The notes under the pieces: model-generated | Told to the model about the DNA's origin: nothing | Seen by the model: the letters and a program-made list of their open reading frames with translations, nothing else | The model's database searches: none | Position numbers and translations under genes: made by a program | Shown here: positions 17,819-26,597 of the stretch, in pieces | How the letters are laid out: each line of letters begins with the position of its first letter | How positions within the stretch are numbered: the stretch's first letter is position 1 | DNA from: Rhodobacteraceae bacterium UBA6796 | Lineage (GTDB): Bacteria > Pseudomonadota > Alphaproteobacteria > Rhodobacterales > Rhodobacteraceae | Assembly (NCBI GenBank): GCA_002452815.1 | Contig: DKFM01000005.1 | Span: 1 to 64,000 of the forward strand | Length of the DNA stretch: 64,000 nucleotides | Direction: 5' to 3'

Positions 17819-20077
17819 CTATTTGCGGGTGCGCTTGACCTTGCGGGCAATACCCCGTTCACGGGCCTTGAAAGCCGCCGGTTTGCGCCCGCGCCGCGGC
17901 CCCTTGCCGCCGCCGCGCCCCCCGGCCGGAAGTGCCGCGCCCTCCAGCTCCAGCAGTTCCAGCATCAGCCCGCCGGTCATCGGGATCGCCTCGGCCAGCC
18001 GCACCAGAACCCGCTGGCCCACGGAAATCGTCAGCCCGGTATCGGCGCCCATCAGGGTCTGGCTGTCGCGGTCGTAATGGAAGAATTCGCGCCCGATCTC
18101 GCGCACCGGGATCAACCCGTCCGCGCCGGTTTCATCCAGCTTCACGAAGGCGCCGAATTTCTGCACGCCGCTGATCCGCCCGGTGAATTCCGATCCGACC
18201 CGGTCGCTCAGATAGGCGGCCAGATAGCGGTCGGTCGTATCGCGTTCTGCCATCATGCTGCGCCGTTCGGTGTCGGAAATCTGCTGGGCGGTTTCCTCCA
18301 GCATCTCGATATCCTGCGCCGACAGCCCGTCCTTACCCCAGCCATGCCCGGCGATCAGCGCGCGATGCACGATCAGGTCGGAATAGCGCCGGATCGGCGA
18401 TGTGAAATGCGCGTAGGATCGCAGCGCCAGCCCGAAATGGCCCAGGTTCTGCGGGTGGTAATAGGCCTGCGTCATCGACCGCAGCGTGCTGATGTTCAGC
18501 AATTCATCGAACTCTGTGCCCTCGGCCTGCGCCAGCAGGCGGTTCAGATGCGCGGTCTTCAGCACCTGCCCCTTGGCCAACGTGAACCCCGACGCCTGCG
18601 CCACTTCGCGCAGCGCATCGAGCTTTTCTGGGCTCGGTTCTTCGTGCACCCGATACAGCAGCGGGCGGCGCAGCCGTTCCAGCTCCTCGGCGGCGGCGAC
18701 ATTGGCCAGCACCATGAATTCCTCGATCAGGCGGTGCGCATCCAGCCGGTCCTTGAACCGGACCGAGGTCACCTTGCCTTCCTCGCTGATGACGATCTGC
18801 CGTTCCGGCAGATCCAGATCAAGCGGCTGGCGCGCCGCCCGCGCCCGGGCCAGCGCGTGATAACAGGCAAACAGCGGTTCGATGATCTCGGCCACCAAGG
18901 GCGCGGTCTTGGCATCGGGCGCGCCGTCATGCGCAGCCTGCACCTGCCCGTATTCCAGCGAGCCGACCGAGTTGATCACGCCGCGCGTGAACCGATGGCT
19001 CAGCTTGTTGCCCGCGCTGTCGATCTTCATGCGCACCGCCAGAACCGCACGCGGCACATGTTCATGCAGGCTGCACAGATCGCCCGACAGGCGGTCGGGC
19101 AGCATCGGCACCACGCGGTCGGGGAAATAGGTCGAATTGCCCCGCTTGCGCGCCTCGCGATCCAACGCCGAACCCGGCGTGACGTAATGCGCGACATCGG
19201 CGATCGCGACCCACAGGATATGCCCGCCCTCATTGGCCGGGTCATCGTCGGGCATCGCCAGACAGGCATCGTCGCGATCACGCGCATCCGCCGGGTCGAT
19301 GGTGACGAAGGGCAGATCGGTCAGATCCTCGCGCCCCTCGAACCCGGCGGGCACGGCGGCATCAGCCTCGGCCACCACCGCGTCGGGGAAATCGTCGGGG
19401 ATGCCGTGCTGGTGAATCGCGATCAGCGACACGGCGCGCGGCGCACTCGGGTCGCCCAGCCGCTCGATCACCCGGGCGCGGGGCAGACCCATGCGGCCCT
19501 TCGGGCCCATCTGCTCGGCCTCGACCAGCTCGCCGTCGCGGGCGTCGAAGGTGGCGCCCGGCGGCACCAGCCAGTCCTTGTCGGCGCCCTTGTCGATCGG
19601 CGTAATCCGCCCGCCCTCGGCGGATTTGCGGAAGATGCCCACAACGCGATGCGCGGCCACGCCGATCTTGCGGATCAGCCGGGCCTCGTAATCATGCGCC
19701 TCGCCGGAAACCTCGGCGATCCGGGCCAGAATCCGGTCGCCTTCGGCCAGCGCCACATCGGTGGCACGCGGCACGAACAGGATGCGCGGTTCAGGGCCCT
19801 CGCCATTCCATTCCACCGCACGCGCCCATTGGTCGCCCGCATCATCGGGCGCCAGGATCTGCAGCACCGACACCGGCGGCAGCTTGGCCGCATCGTGATA
19901 GGTGTTGCGCCGCCGTTCCAGCGTGCCTTCGGCTGCCATTTCCTTCAGCAGGCGCTTCAGCTCAATCCGGGCAGAACCCTTGATCCCGAAGGCCTTGGCA
20001 ATGTCACGTTTCGCCCCGGCGCCGGGATGATCGGCAAGCCAGGCAAGGATTTGGTCTTTGGTCGGGATCTGGGTCAT
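17819..20077 (-). CDS. rnr: Ribonuclease R
   Basis: RNase R (752 aa) is a processive 3'-5' exoribonuclease that degrades structured RNA. It shows an N-terminal winged-helix region, cold-shock domains, the RNB catalytic domain with TIDPADARDRDDA (metal-binding aspartates, about residue 270) and HFTSPIRRYSDL, and an S1 domain near residue 620 (VGSEFTGRISGVQKFGAFVKL). The C-terminus is Lys/Arg-rich. ATG 20077 is preferred because CAGGG precedes it. It stands alone, convergent with the PLD gene, with repeat copy 2 upstream of its start. Confidence 0.95.
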   Translation of the reverse strand: MTQIPTKDQILAWLADHPGAGAKRDIAKAFGIKGSARIELKRLLKEMAAEGTLERRRNTYHDAAKLPPVSVLQILAPDDAGDQWARAVEWNGEGPEPRILFVPRATDVALAEGDRILARIAEVSGEAHDYEARLIRKIGVAAHRVVGIFRKSAEGGRITPIDKGADKDWLVPPGATFDARDGELVEAEQMGPKGRMGLPRARVIERLGDPSAPRAVSLIAIHQHGIPDDFPDAVVAEADAAVPAGFEGREDLTDLPFVTIDPADARDRDDACLAMPDDDPANEGGHILWVAIADVAHYVTPGSALDREARKRGNSTYFPDRVVPMLPDRLSGDLCSLHEHVPRAVLAVRMKIDSAGNKLSHRFTRGVINSVGSLEYGQVQAAHDGAPDAKTAPLVAEIIEPLFACYHALARARAARQPLDLDLPERQIVISEEGKVTSVRFKDRLDAHRLIEEFMVLANVAAAEELERLRRPLLYRVHEEPSPEKLDALREVAQASGFTLAKGQVLKTAHLNRLLAQAEGTEFDELLNISTLRSMTQAYYHPQNLGHFGLALRSYAHFTSPIRRYSDLIVHRALIAGHGWGKDGLSAQDIEMLEETAQQISDTERRSMMAERDTTDRYLAAYLSDRVGSEFTGRISGVQKFGAFVKLDETGADGLIPVREIGREFFHYDRDSQTLMGADTGLTISVGQRVLVRLAEAIPMTGGLMLELLELEGAALPAGGRGGGKGPRRGRKPAAFKARERGIARKVKRTRK

Positions 20078-20120
20078 GGCCCTGCCTATCATGGCCTGCG
20101 CGGGGCGTCACGCGGGGAAA

Positions 20121-20168
20121 GCGGGGGCCAGCCCCCGCACCCCCGGAGTATTTGCACCAAGAAGAAGA
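20121..20168. repeat. Dispersed intergenic repeat, copy 2
   Basis: The hairpin GCGGGGGCCAGCCCCCGC is followed by CCCCGGAGTATTTGCACCAAGAAGAAG. The outer edge abuts the stop codon of the GNAT gene at 20169, and the hairpin lies on the side of the rnr start. Confidence 0.75.
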
Positions 20169-20585
20169 TCAGAGGGGTTTTTCCATGTCGCGGTGCGGGA
20201 TGCCCGCATCGTCATAGACCGGGCCGCAGACGGTGAAGCCCAGCTTTTCATAGAACGGGATCGCATGGACCTGCGCGCCGAGCTTGGCACTGGTGCAGCC
20301 AAGCGCCCTGAGCCGGGTGCAGCCTTCGGCGATCAGTGCCGCGCCAAGCCCGGTGCCGCGCGCGGGTTTCAGCACGCAGACCCGGCCGATCTTGCCGATA
20401 TCGCCCCGATGCAACAGCCGCGCGGTGCCGACCGGCCGGCCCGCATCCAGCGCCAGCAGATGCACCGCTTCGCCATCCAGATCGTCCCATTCGTCGGCCT
20501 CGGGCACGCCCTGTTCGTCGACGAAAACCGCCCGGCGCAGCGCATGGCAGGCCGCCAGATCCGTCGCTTCGATGATTTCGGTCAC
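20169..20585 (-). CDS. GNAT-family N-acetyltransferase
   Basis: This 138-aa single-domain acetyltransferase has the CoA-binding region [20 protein letters not shown] (about residues 69-88) and the C-terminal phrase [27 protein letters not shown], typical of ElaA-like GNAT proteins. The acceptor is unknown. Its ATG overlaps the dapE stop by 4 nt, so it is co-translated with dapE; a connection to diaminopimelate metabolism is only suggested by that. Confidence 0.83.
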   Translation of the reverse strand: MTEIIEATDLAACHALRRAVFVDEQGVPEADEWDDLDGEAVHLLALDAGRPVGTARLLHRGDIGKIGRVCVLKPARGTGLGAALIAEGCTRLRALGCTSAKLGAQVHAIPFYEKLGFTVCGPVYDDAGIPHRDMEKPL

Positions 20586-21721
20586 GCGAAATACTCCTGC
20601 AGGATGCGGGCGTAGATGGATTTCAACTGGGTGATCTGTTCGACCGGAACACGTTCGTCCACCTGATGCATCGTCCGCCCGACAAGGCCGAATTCCAGCA
20701 CCGGGCAGTGATCCTTGACGAAACGCGCGTCCGACGTGCCGCCGGAGGTCGAGAGTTCGGGCTTGATCCCGGTTTCGGCCTCAACCGCGCGGGCGACGAG
20801 CGCCACGAAATCGCCCGGCGGGGTGAGGAAGCTTTCACCCGAGACCTCGGTCGTCAGGGTGAAGGTAACGCCAGTTTCGGCCTCGACCCCGGCGATCAGG
20901 GTTTTCGCCCAGGCCTCGATTCCGGCGCTGGTGTGGGCATCGTTGAAGCGGATGTTGACGGTGGCAGTTGCGCGCGCCGGGATCACGTTATTGGCCGGAT
21001 TGCCGCAATCAATCGTAGTGATCTGCAGCGTGCTGGCGTCGAAATGATCGGTGCCGTGGTCCAGCGGTTCGGCTGTCATCCGGCCCAGCAGATCGACCAG
21101 CGCATGCAGCGGATTCCTGGCACGGTGCGGATAGGCGGAATGCCCCTGCACGCCCGCCGCCTCGAGGTAGAAGGTCATCGAGCCGCGGCGCCCGATCTTC
21201 ATCATCTGGCCCATCGTGTCGGGGCAGGTCGGCTCCCCAACCAGGCAGACCGACATCGCCTCGCCCTCGGCATCCATCCAGTCCAGCAGCGCACGGGTGC
21301 CATCGCGGCCTGCGCCTTCCTCGTCGCCGGTGATGGTCAGCACGATCGCCCCCGCAGGCGGGGTGGCGGTCACGAAATCCACCGCCGCCGCGACGAAGGC
21401 CGCAACGCCCGATTTCATATCGGTCGCACCGCGCCCCCACAGCTCACCACCGTGAATTTCGCCACCGAAGGGATCATGGGTCCAGGCCTTGCCATCCCCC
21501 ACCGGCACCACATCGGTATGGCCGTTGAAGCCGAAGGTGTTCACCCCCTTGTCGCCCCAGCGGGCAAACAGGTTGGGGATGCCGTTGCGATCGACCCGGG
21601 TGCAGGAGAACCCCGCCGCCGAGAGCACCCCTTCCAGCAACTGCAATGCCCCGCCCTCAGAGGGCGTCACCGAGGGGCAACGGATCAGCTCGGCGGTGAG
21701 TTTGACGGGATCGAGGCTCAT
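20582..21721 (-). CDS. dapE: Succinyl-diaminopimelate desuccinylase
   Basis: DapE (379 aa) removes succinate from N-succinyl-LL-diaminopimelate in lysine and peptidoglycan precursor synthesis. It is a di-zinc M20 peptidase-family enzyme: [12 protein letters not shown] (about residue 67) supplies the first metal ligand and catalytic Asp, [10 protein letters not shown] the bridging Asp, and TGDEEGAG the general-base Glu. AAGGAGC precedes ATG 21721. It is followed by the overlapping GNAT gene. Confidence 0.95.
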   Translation of the reverse strand: MSLDPVKLTAELIRCPSVTPSEGGALQLLEGVLSAAGFSCTRVDRNGIPNLFARWGDKGVNTFGFNGHTDVVPVGDGKAWTHDPFGGEIHGGELWGRGATDMKSGVAAFVAAAVDFVTATPPAGAIVLTITGDEEGAGRDGTRALLDWMDAEGEAMSVCLVGEPTCPDTMGQMMKIGRRGSMTFYLEAAGVQGHSAYPHRARNPLHALVDLLGRMTAEPLDHGTDHFDASTLQITTIDCGNPANNVIPARATATVNIRFNDAHTSAGIEAWAKTLIAGVEAETGVTFTLTTEVSGESFLTPPGDFVALVARAVEAETGIKPELSTSGGTSDARFVKDHCPVLEFGLVGRTMHQVDERVPVEQITQLKSIYARILQEYFA

Positions 21722-21956
21722 GACGGCTCCTTGTGATGGATGCTCAAGGCTTAGCTCCGGGCGCCGGGCGACACAACAGAGGTGTTGCCCCGGCAGCACC
21801 CTTGCCGCCCCCGCACGCCAATCGTGAACAAAACGGTTCCCTCAGGGCGTAAATCCTGCATAGTATTGAGAAAAATAAAGTCCCGAGGCAGGGCAACACG
21901 AGCAGGGTCAACGCACCCACATTAAACCAGAGGCCAAAAACGGCCCAGGCAGAGGC

Positions 21957-22009
21957 CAGGATCGGCAGATCCTGTAGCAGTGTTTGCACTGCCTCCAACA
22001 TATGGAGGC
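21957..22009 (+). promoter_or_regulatory. Three consecutive hairpins in the leader of the Hint gene
   Basis: Three perfect stem-loops stand side by side: CAGGATC-GGCA-GATCCTG (21957-21974), GCAGTG-TTTG-CACTGC (21977-21992) and GCCTCCA-ACATA-TGGAGGC (21991-22009). The second and third share two bases, so they may be alternatives. The third buries GGAGG, the ribosome site of the GTG start at 22014. This suggests translational control of the downstream gene. The rest of the gap (21722-21956) shows no gene I accept. Confidence 0.6.
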
Positions 22010-22013
22010 GGAC

Positions 22014-23591
22014 GTGCCCACAGCGCGTGAGTTGACCTATAACACGAACGCCTCGGCCATGCAGATGGCCGAAACGATTTTCGGTGATGGCGTCACTGTC
22101 GTGGGGGCATCCTATACCGGCGACAGCCGGTCGTCGGCGATCTATTCCAATGGCGATGCGCTCTCGCCCGATGCGACGCCGGGCGACACCGGGGTGATCC
22201 TGTCCACCGGCTATGCGACCAGCTTCACCAACTCGCGCGGGGATGTGAACACATCGGCCAGCACCTCGACCAATACCGCCGGGGTAAACAACAACGCCGA
22301 TTTCAATGCCGTCGCGGGCGCCAGCACCTATGACGCGGCCTGGCTGGATGTGGATTTCATCCCCACCGGCGATACGATGACGATCTCGTTCACCTTCGCC
22401 TCGGACGAATATCCCGAATACATCAACTCGATCTACAACGATGTCGTCGGCGTCTGGGTCAACGGGTCGTTTGTCGAACTGGGGGTCGGCAACGGCAATA
22501 CCTCGGTCATCAACGTCAACAGTCAGAACAACGAAAACCTCTACGTCTCGAATACGGGCGATGCCTATAACACCGAGATGGACGGTTTCACCGTCACCAT
22601 GTCGCTCACCTTCCCGGTCAATCCCGGCGAGGTGAACTCGATCCGCATCGGCATCGCCGACACCTCGGATTCGAACTATGACTCGAACCTGCTGATTGCC
22701 GCCGACAGCGTGCAGACCGTGCTGATCGCCAATGACGATACGGTGCGCATCGACCCGGGCAGCAGCCGCACGGTGGATGTGCTGAGCAACGATTCGAACG
22801 CCACCGGCGGCGCCCTGACCATCACCCATATCAACGGTGTCGCGGTCAGCGCGGGCGATACCGTCGCCCTGGCCTCGGGCGAGCGGGTCACGCTCAACGC
22901 CGATGGCACGCTGACGGTGCAGACCGACGCCGAGGAAGAAACCGTCAACTTCACATATGAGGTGCAAAGCGCGGATGGCCACACCGATATCGGTTTCGTC
23001 ACGGTCGAGGTGGTGCCCTGTTTCACCGCGGGCACCCGGATCGCCACGCCGGACGGGTTGCGTGCCGTCGAGGCCCTGCGCCCCGGCGATCTGGTTCTGA
23101 CGCAGGACGACGGGCCGCAGCCCGTGCGCTGGATCGGACGGCGGCAGGTGGCCGCCGAAGGGGCGCTGGCGCCGGTGCGTATTCGGGCCGGGGCGTTTGG
23201 CGCGCATGGCGATCTGCTGGTTTCGGCGCAGCACCGTGTGCTCGTGCGCGATCCGCTGGCCGAACTGCTGTTCGGCGAGCCGGAAATCCTGGTTGCGGCC
23301 AAGGATCTGGTCAACGGCGGTACGGTCCAGATCGCGGCGGGCGGCACGGTGGAGTATGTCCACATCCTGTTCGACCGCCATCAGGTGGTGTTTTCCGAAG
23401 GGCTCGCCACCGAAAGCTTCCTGCCCGGACCGCATGTTCTGGGCGCGATGGAGGCCGCGGTGCAGGCCGAGATCTGTGCGATTTTCCCCGAGATCGATCC
23501 GAAGACCGGCGCGGGCTACAGCCCGGCGGCGCGGCGCATGTTGCGCAGCTTCGAGGCCCGGCTCTGGTCCGAACTCTCGGCTGCGGCATAG
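22014..23591 (+). CDS. Choice-of-anchor L / Hint-domain protein
   Basis: This 525-aa protein has a choice-of-anchor L domain (about residues 1-235), an Ig- or cadherin-like domain (about 236-335) and a Hint (hedgehog/intein) domain starting at Cys336 in VPCFTAGTRIATPDG, with the second conserved block around VSAQHRVLV. Hint domains cleave at the initial Cys through a thioester, so autoprocessing is possible. No N-terminal signal peptide is seen; surface display through a type I system is typical of such proteins but not shown here. GTG 22014 has GGAGG upstream; ATG 22002 is the alternative. Confidence 0.8.
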   Translation: MPTARELTYNTNASAMQMAETIFGDGVTVVGASYTGDSRSSAIYSNGDALSPDATPGDTGVILSTGYATSFTNSRGDVNTSASTSTNTAGVNNNADFNAVAGASTYDAAWLDVDFIPTGDTMTISFTFASDEYPEYINSIYNDVVGVWVNGSFVELGVGNGNTSVINVNSQNNENLYVSNTGDAYNTEMDGFTVTMSLTFPVNPGEVNSIRIGIADTSDSNYDSNLLIAADSVQTVLIANDDTVRIDPGSSRTVDVLSNDSNATGGALTITHINGVAVSAGDTVALASGERVTLNADGTLTVQTDAEEETVNFTYEVQSADGHTDIGFVTVEVVPCFTAGTRIATPDGLRAVEALRPGDLVLTQDDGPQPVRWIGRRQVAAEGALAPVRIRAGAFGAHGDLLVSAQHRVLVRDPLAELLFGEPEILVAAKDLVNGGTVQIAAGGTVEYVHILFDRHQVVFSEGLATESFLPGPHVLGAMEAAVQAEICAIFPEIDPKTGAGYSPAARRMLRSFEARLWSELSAAA

Positions 23592-23600
23592 GGGGGACGG

Positions 23601-24716
23601 ATGCAGACACAGCCCCACGCCGGATGGTTTGCCGCGCATCTGCCGGGTGAAGGCGCGCTGACGCTGGCCCCGCGCGCCCTGCCCGCCCTGTTGCCACAGG
23701 GCAGCCTGATGCTCGAATTCACGCTGATGCGTGGCGAGGCCGAGTTGCCGCCGCTGCTCCATCTGGCGCGGACGGGCACGCAGCCGCGCTTCTTTTCGCT
23801 GGGCTTTTCCGGACAGGGGCACATCAGCCTGCTGCAACGCCACGGGGCAGAGTTTCACGCGATCTCGCTGGATGCGACGGATGCGTTGGCGGCAGGCGGC
23901 CGGATGCGGCTCAGCTGGCGTTGGGACGCGGTGCGGGGCGAAAGCCTGCTGACGCTGGAATCGCTGGATGCGGGCACCCTGCGGCAACGGGCGGGCACCG
24001 ACCCGCTGCCGATGCCGCGCGACGATCTGCTGGCGCTGTGCGCGGGCGAGGGCCCAGGTGGCGACGCCCGGATCGGGCCGCGGGTCGACTGGCTGGCCCT
24101 GGGCGATCATCTGCACCCGCTGGGCCCCGCCGCCTGCTTTGCGCCTTCCACGCCGCTGCAAACGCCCCAGGGCCTACGCCCGGCAGGCAGCCTGCGTGCG
24201 GGCGACTGGGTCGAAACCGTCGATGCCGGGCCGCAGCAGGTGCTTTGGTCGGGCCGCATCAGCCTGCCTGCGCTTGGCAATCTGCGCCCGGTGCGGCTCA
24301 GCGCACCCTCCTTCGGCGAAACCCACGATCTGTGGCTGCTGCCGCAGCATCGCGTGGCCCTGTCCGGCCCCGCCGTCGAATATATCTTCGGCGAGGACGA
24401 GGTTCTGGTCGAGGCCCGCCATCTGGTCGACGGGTGCAGCGCGTTGCAGCCCGACCGCCCGAACGTGCTGGGCTGGCACGGTATCTTGCTGGCCGGTCAC
24501 CACCTGCTGATCGCCGACGGCTGCCGCATCGAAAGCCTGAACACCGGGCGGCTGGCGCGCCAGCCTGCATTGGCCGCGACCACGGCGCTTGCGGATCTGG
24601 CGCGCACGGGCACCCTGCCCGAACACCGCCACCCCGCGCGGCGCGTGCTGTCGGGCTATGAGACGATGACACTGGCAGCGGTGCGCGCCCAAGGCCGTGG
24701 TCCCGTGGCGGCCTGA
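23601..24716 (+). CDS. Second Hint-domain protein
   Basis: This 371-aa protein has an N-terminal region of about 175 aa that I do not recognise (possibly a beta-rich LamG-like fold) followed by a Hint domain beginning at Cys179 in GPAACFAPSTPLQTPQG. The block LLPQHRVAL and the following EYIFGEDEVLVEARHLVDG parallel the first protein closely, but the usual Gly-Thr after the Cys is Ser-Thr. It begins 9 nt after the first Hint gene with a GGGGGGA ribosome site and ends in a hairpin, so the two form a bicistronic unit. No signal peptide is visible. The biological role is unknown. Confidence 0.75.
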   Translation: MQTQPHAGWFAAHLPGEGALTLAPRALPALLPQGSLMLEFTLMRGEAELPPLLHLARTGTQPRFFSLGFSGQGHISLLQRHGAEFHAISLDATDALAAGGRMRLSWRWDAVRGESLLTLESLDAGTLRQRAGTDPLPMPRDDLLALCAGEGPGGDARIGPRVDWLALGDHLHPLGPAACFAPSTPLQTPQGLRPAGSLRAGDWVETVDAGPQQVLWSGRISLPALGNLRPVRLSAPSFGETHDLWLLPQHRVALSGPAVEYIFGEDEVLVEARHLVDGCSALQPDRPNVLGWHGILLAGHHLLIADGCRIESLNTGRLARQPALAATTALADLARTGTLPEHRHPARRVLSGYETMTLAAVRAQGRGPVAA

Positions 24717-24741
24717 GTCGCAGGCGCCAAATTCCTGCGAC
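24717..24741 (+). terminator. Hairpin directly after the second Hint gene
   Basis: GTCGCAGG / CCTGCGAC form a perfect 8-bp stem with a 9-nt loop, starting at the base after the stop codon. There is no T-run, so it may stabilise the mRNA end or be a non-canonical terminator. Confidence 0.5.
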
Positions 24742-24788
24742 ACATTCGATCCGGCAGCGGCAGTCTCACGAATTTTTATTGCGCTGCG

Positions 24789-24815
24789 GGTGCAAAGTGC
24801 CTAAGCACGGTGCAA
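24789..24815 (+). promoter_or_regulatory. Direct repeat and hairpin upstream of mcd
   Basis: GGTGCAA occurs at 24789 and again at 24809, 20 bp apart, flanking GTGC-CTAA-GCAC. The reverse complement of the first copy contains ACTTTGCA, which resembles the core of RamB sites known from acetate metabolism in other bacteria. An operator is inferred. Confidence 0.4.
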
Positions 24816-24834
24816 CCGAAAAAGGAACCGATTC

Positions 24835-26499
24835 ATGGCGCATGATGGGGCTGATATGACCAAGACCGTTCTTCTGACCGACCTGCTGGCCTTGACCGAG
24901 GCCGCCCTGCCCGAAGTGGCCAAACTGACCGCCGATGCCACCGAAGCGCTGCGCGCGCTGGTCACCGTCAACGGCAAGATTTCCGCCGCGGCGCTGGAAG
25001 CGAACCAGTTCGCCGCCCATGCCCTGTCCTGGCTGACAACCTATAACCAGTCGCTGATCCAGCTGCGCGGCTGGGCCGGTCGGCTGGCCGAAACCGGCCA
25101 GTTCGGCGAGATGGAAAGCCTGATCCTGCAAATCGGTTTCGGTGAATATCTGGCGCAGATCCAGGGCGGCATTCCGATGTCGCAGGGCGAAACCGCCCGT
25201 CTGGCCGATCTGGGCGTCAGCTGGACCCCGGGCGCCGAAGCCGCCGCCCTGATCGCCAGCGGCAACACGCAGGCCGCGCGGATGGCGCTGGTCGCGCAGA
25301 TGCAGGACAATCAGGGCCGCGCGCTGTTCGGCGCCTCGGGTCTGGACGAAGAGCTGGAAATGATCCGCGATCAGTTCCATCGCTATGCGGAAGAACGCGT
25401 CATCCCCTTCGCCCATGAATGGCACCTGAAGGACGAGCTGATCCCGATGGAAACCATCGAGGAACTGGCCGAACTGGGCGTCTTCGGCCTGACGATCCCG
25501 GAAGAATACGGCGGGCTTGGCCTGTCCAAGGCCTCGATGGTGGTGGTGACCGAGGAACTGTCGCGCGGCTATATCGGCGTGGGCAGCCTTGGCACCCGCA
25601 GCGAAATCGCGGCCGAACTGATCCTGTGCGGCGGCACCGAGGAACAGAAACAGAAATGGCTGCCGGGTCTGGCCTCGGGCGAGATCCTGTCGACCGCGGT
25701 CTTCACCGAACCGAACACCGGCTCGGATCTTGGCAGCCTGCGCACCCGCGCGGTCAAGGATGGCGACGACTGGGTCGTGACCGGCAACAAGACCTGGATC
25801 ACCCACGCACAGCGCACCCATGTGATGACGCTGCTGGCGCGCACCGACCCGAACACCACCGATTACCGCGGGCTGTCGATGTTCCTGGCCGAAAAGACGC
25901 CCGGCACCGACGACAACCCGTTCCCGACCCCCGGCATGACCGGCGGCGAGATCGAGGTTCTGGGCTATCGCGGCATGAAGGAATACGAGCTCGGCTTCGA
26001 CGGTTTCCGCGTGAAGGGCGAAAACCTGCTGGGCGGCGAAGAGGGCAAGGGCTTCAAACAGCTGATGGAGACCTTCGAATCGGCCCGCATCCAGACCGCG
26101 GCGCGCGCCGTGGGTGTGGCCCAGGCCGCCTGCGAGATCGGCATGCAATACGCCATCGACCGCAAGCAATTCGGCAAATCGCTGATCGAATTCCCGCGCG
26201 TCGGCGGCAAGCTGGCGATGATGGCGGTGGAAATCATGATCGCGCGGCAGCTGACCTATTTCTCGGCTTGGGAAAAAGATCACGGCCACCGCTGCGATCT
26301 GGAGGCCGGCATGGCGAAACTGCTGGGCGCCCGCGTGGCCTGGGCTGCGGCCGACAACGCGCTGCAGATCCACGGCGGCAACGGCTTCGCGCTGGAATAC
26401 GCGATTTCGCGGATCCTGTGCGACGCGCGCATCCTCAATATCTTTGAAGGTGCTGCCGAAATTCAGGCGCAGGTCATCGCCCGCCGCCTGCTGGGCTGA
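24835..26499 (+). CDS. mcd: (2S)-methylsuccinyl-CoA dehydrogenase, probable
   Basis: This 554-aa flavoenzyme of the acyl-CoA dehydrogenase superfamily has a long N-terminal extension (about residues 1-165) before the usual 380-aa core. Such an extended form is characteristic of methylsuccinyl-CoA dehydrogenase of the ethylmalonyl-CoA pathway, which oxidises methylsuccinyl-CoA to mesaconyl-CoA. Core features are the FAD region FTEPNTGSDLGSLRTRA, KTWITHAQRTHV, RIQTAARAVGVAQAA and the C-terminal LQIHGGNGFALEYAISRILCDARILNIFEGAAEIQ in two blocks. Electrons would pass to EtfAB at 5082. The other pathway genes (ccr, ecm) are not here. A different branched acyl-CoA substrate is the main alternative. 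Confidence 0.78.
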   Translation: MAHDGADMTKTVLLTDLLALTEAALPEVAKLTADATEALRALVTVNGKISAAALEANQFAAHALSWLTTYNQSLIQLRGWAGRLAETGQFGEMESLILQIGFGEYLAQIQGGIPMSQGETARLADLGVSWTPGAEAAALIASGNTQAARMALVAQMQDNQGRALFGASGLDEELEMIRDQFHRYAEERVIPFAHEWHLKDELIPMETIEELAELGVFGLTIPEEYGGLGLSKASMVVVTEELSRGYIGVGSLGTRSEIAAELILCGGTEEQKQKWLPGLASGEILSTAVFTEPNTGSDLGSLRTRAVKDGDDWVVTGNKTWITHAQRTHVMTLLARTDPNTTDYRGLSMFLAEKTPGTDDNPFPTPGMTGGEIEVLGYRGMKEYELGFDGFRVKGENLLGGEEGKGFKQLMETFESARIQTAARAVGVAQAACEIGMQYAIDRKQFGKSLIEFPRVGGKLAMMAVEIMIARQLTYFSAWEKDHGHRCDLEAGMAKLLGARVAWAAADNALQIHGGNGFALEYAISRILCDARILNIFEGAAEIQAQVIARRLLG

Positions 26500-26517
26500 T
26501 CCTGAAGCAAACGACGC

Positions 26518-26545
26518 GAAAACGGGGCCTTGGGGTCCCGTTTTC
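26518..26545 (+). terminator. Terminator of mcd
   Basis: GAAAACGGG / CCCGTTTTC with a G-C-rich inner extension closes a TTGG loop; the T-run lies within the stem. It is 18 nt after the mcd stop. Confidence 0.75.
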
Positions 26546-26597
26546 CATTGCGCCCGCCCCGCGTTCGGGAAATCTTGCCCGAAAACAGGAGAGCGCC

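Noticed and set aside
21744..22001. An 85-codon minus-strand frame with a hydrophobic N-terminal half, ending 22 nt before dapE
   Set aside because: It has no ribosome site, its C-terminal 35 residues look like translated GC-rich noise, and its frame continues far upstream as an antisense shadow of the Hint genes. It could still be a small membrane protein, but I cannot support it.
24835..26499. Annotation as an ordinary short-chain acyl-CoA dehydrogenase
   Set aside because: The roughly 165-residue N-terminal extension is not found in ordinary enzymes of about 380 aa and fits methylsuccinyl-CoA dehydrogenase better.
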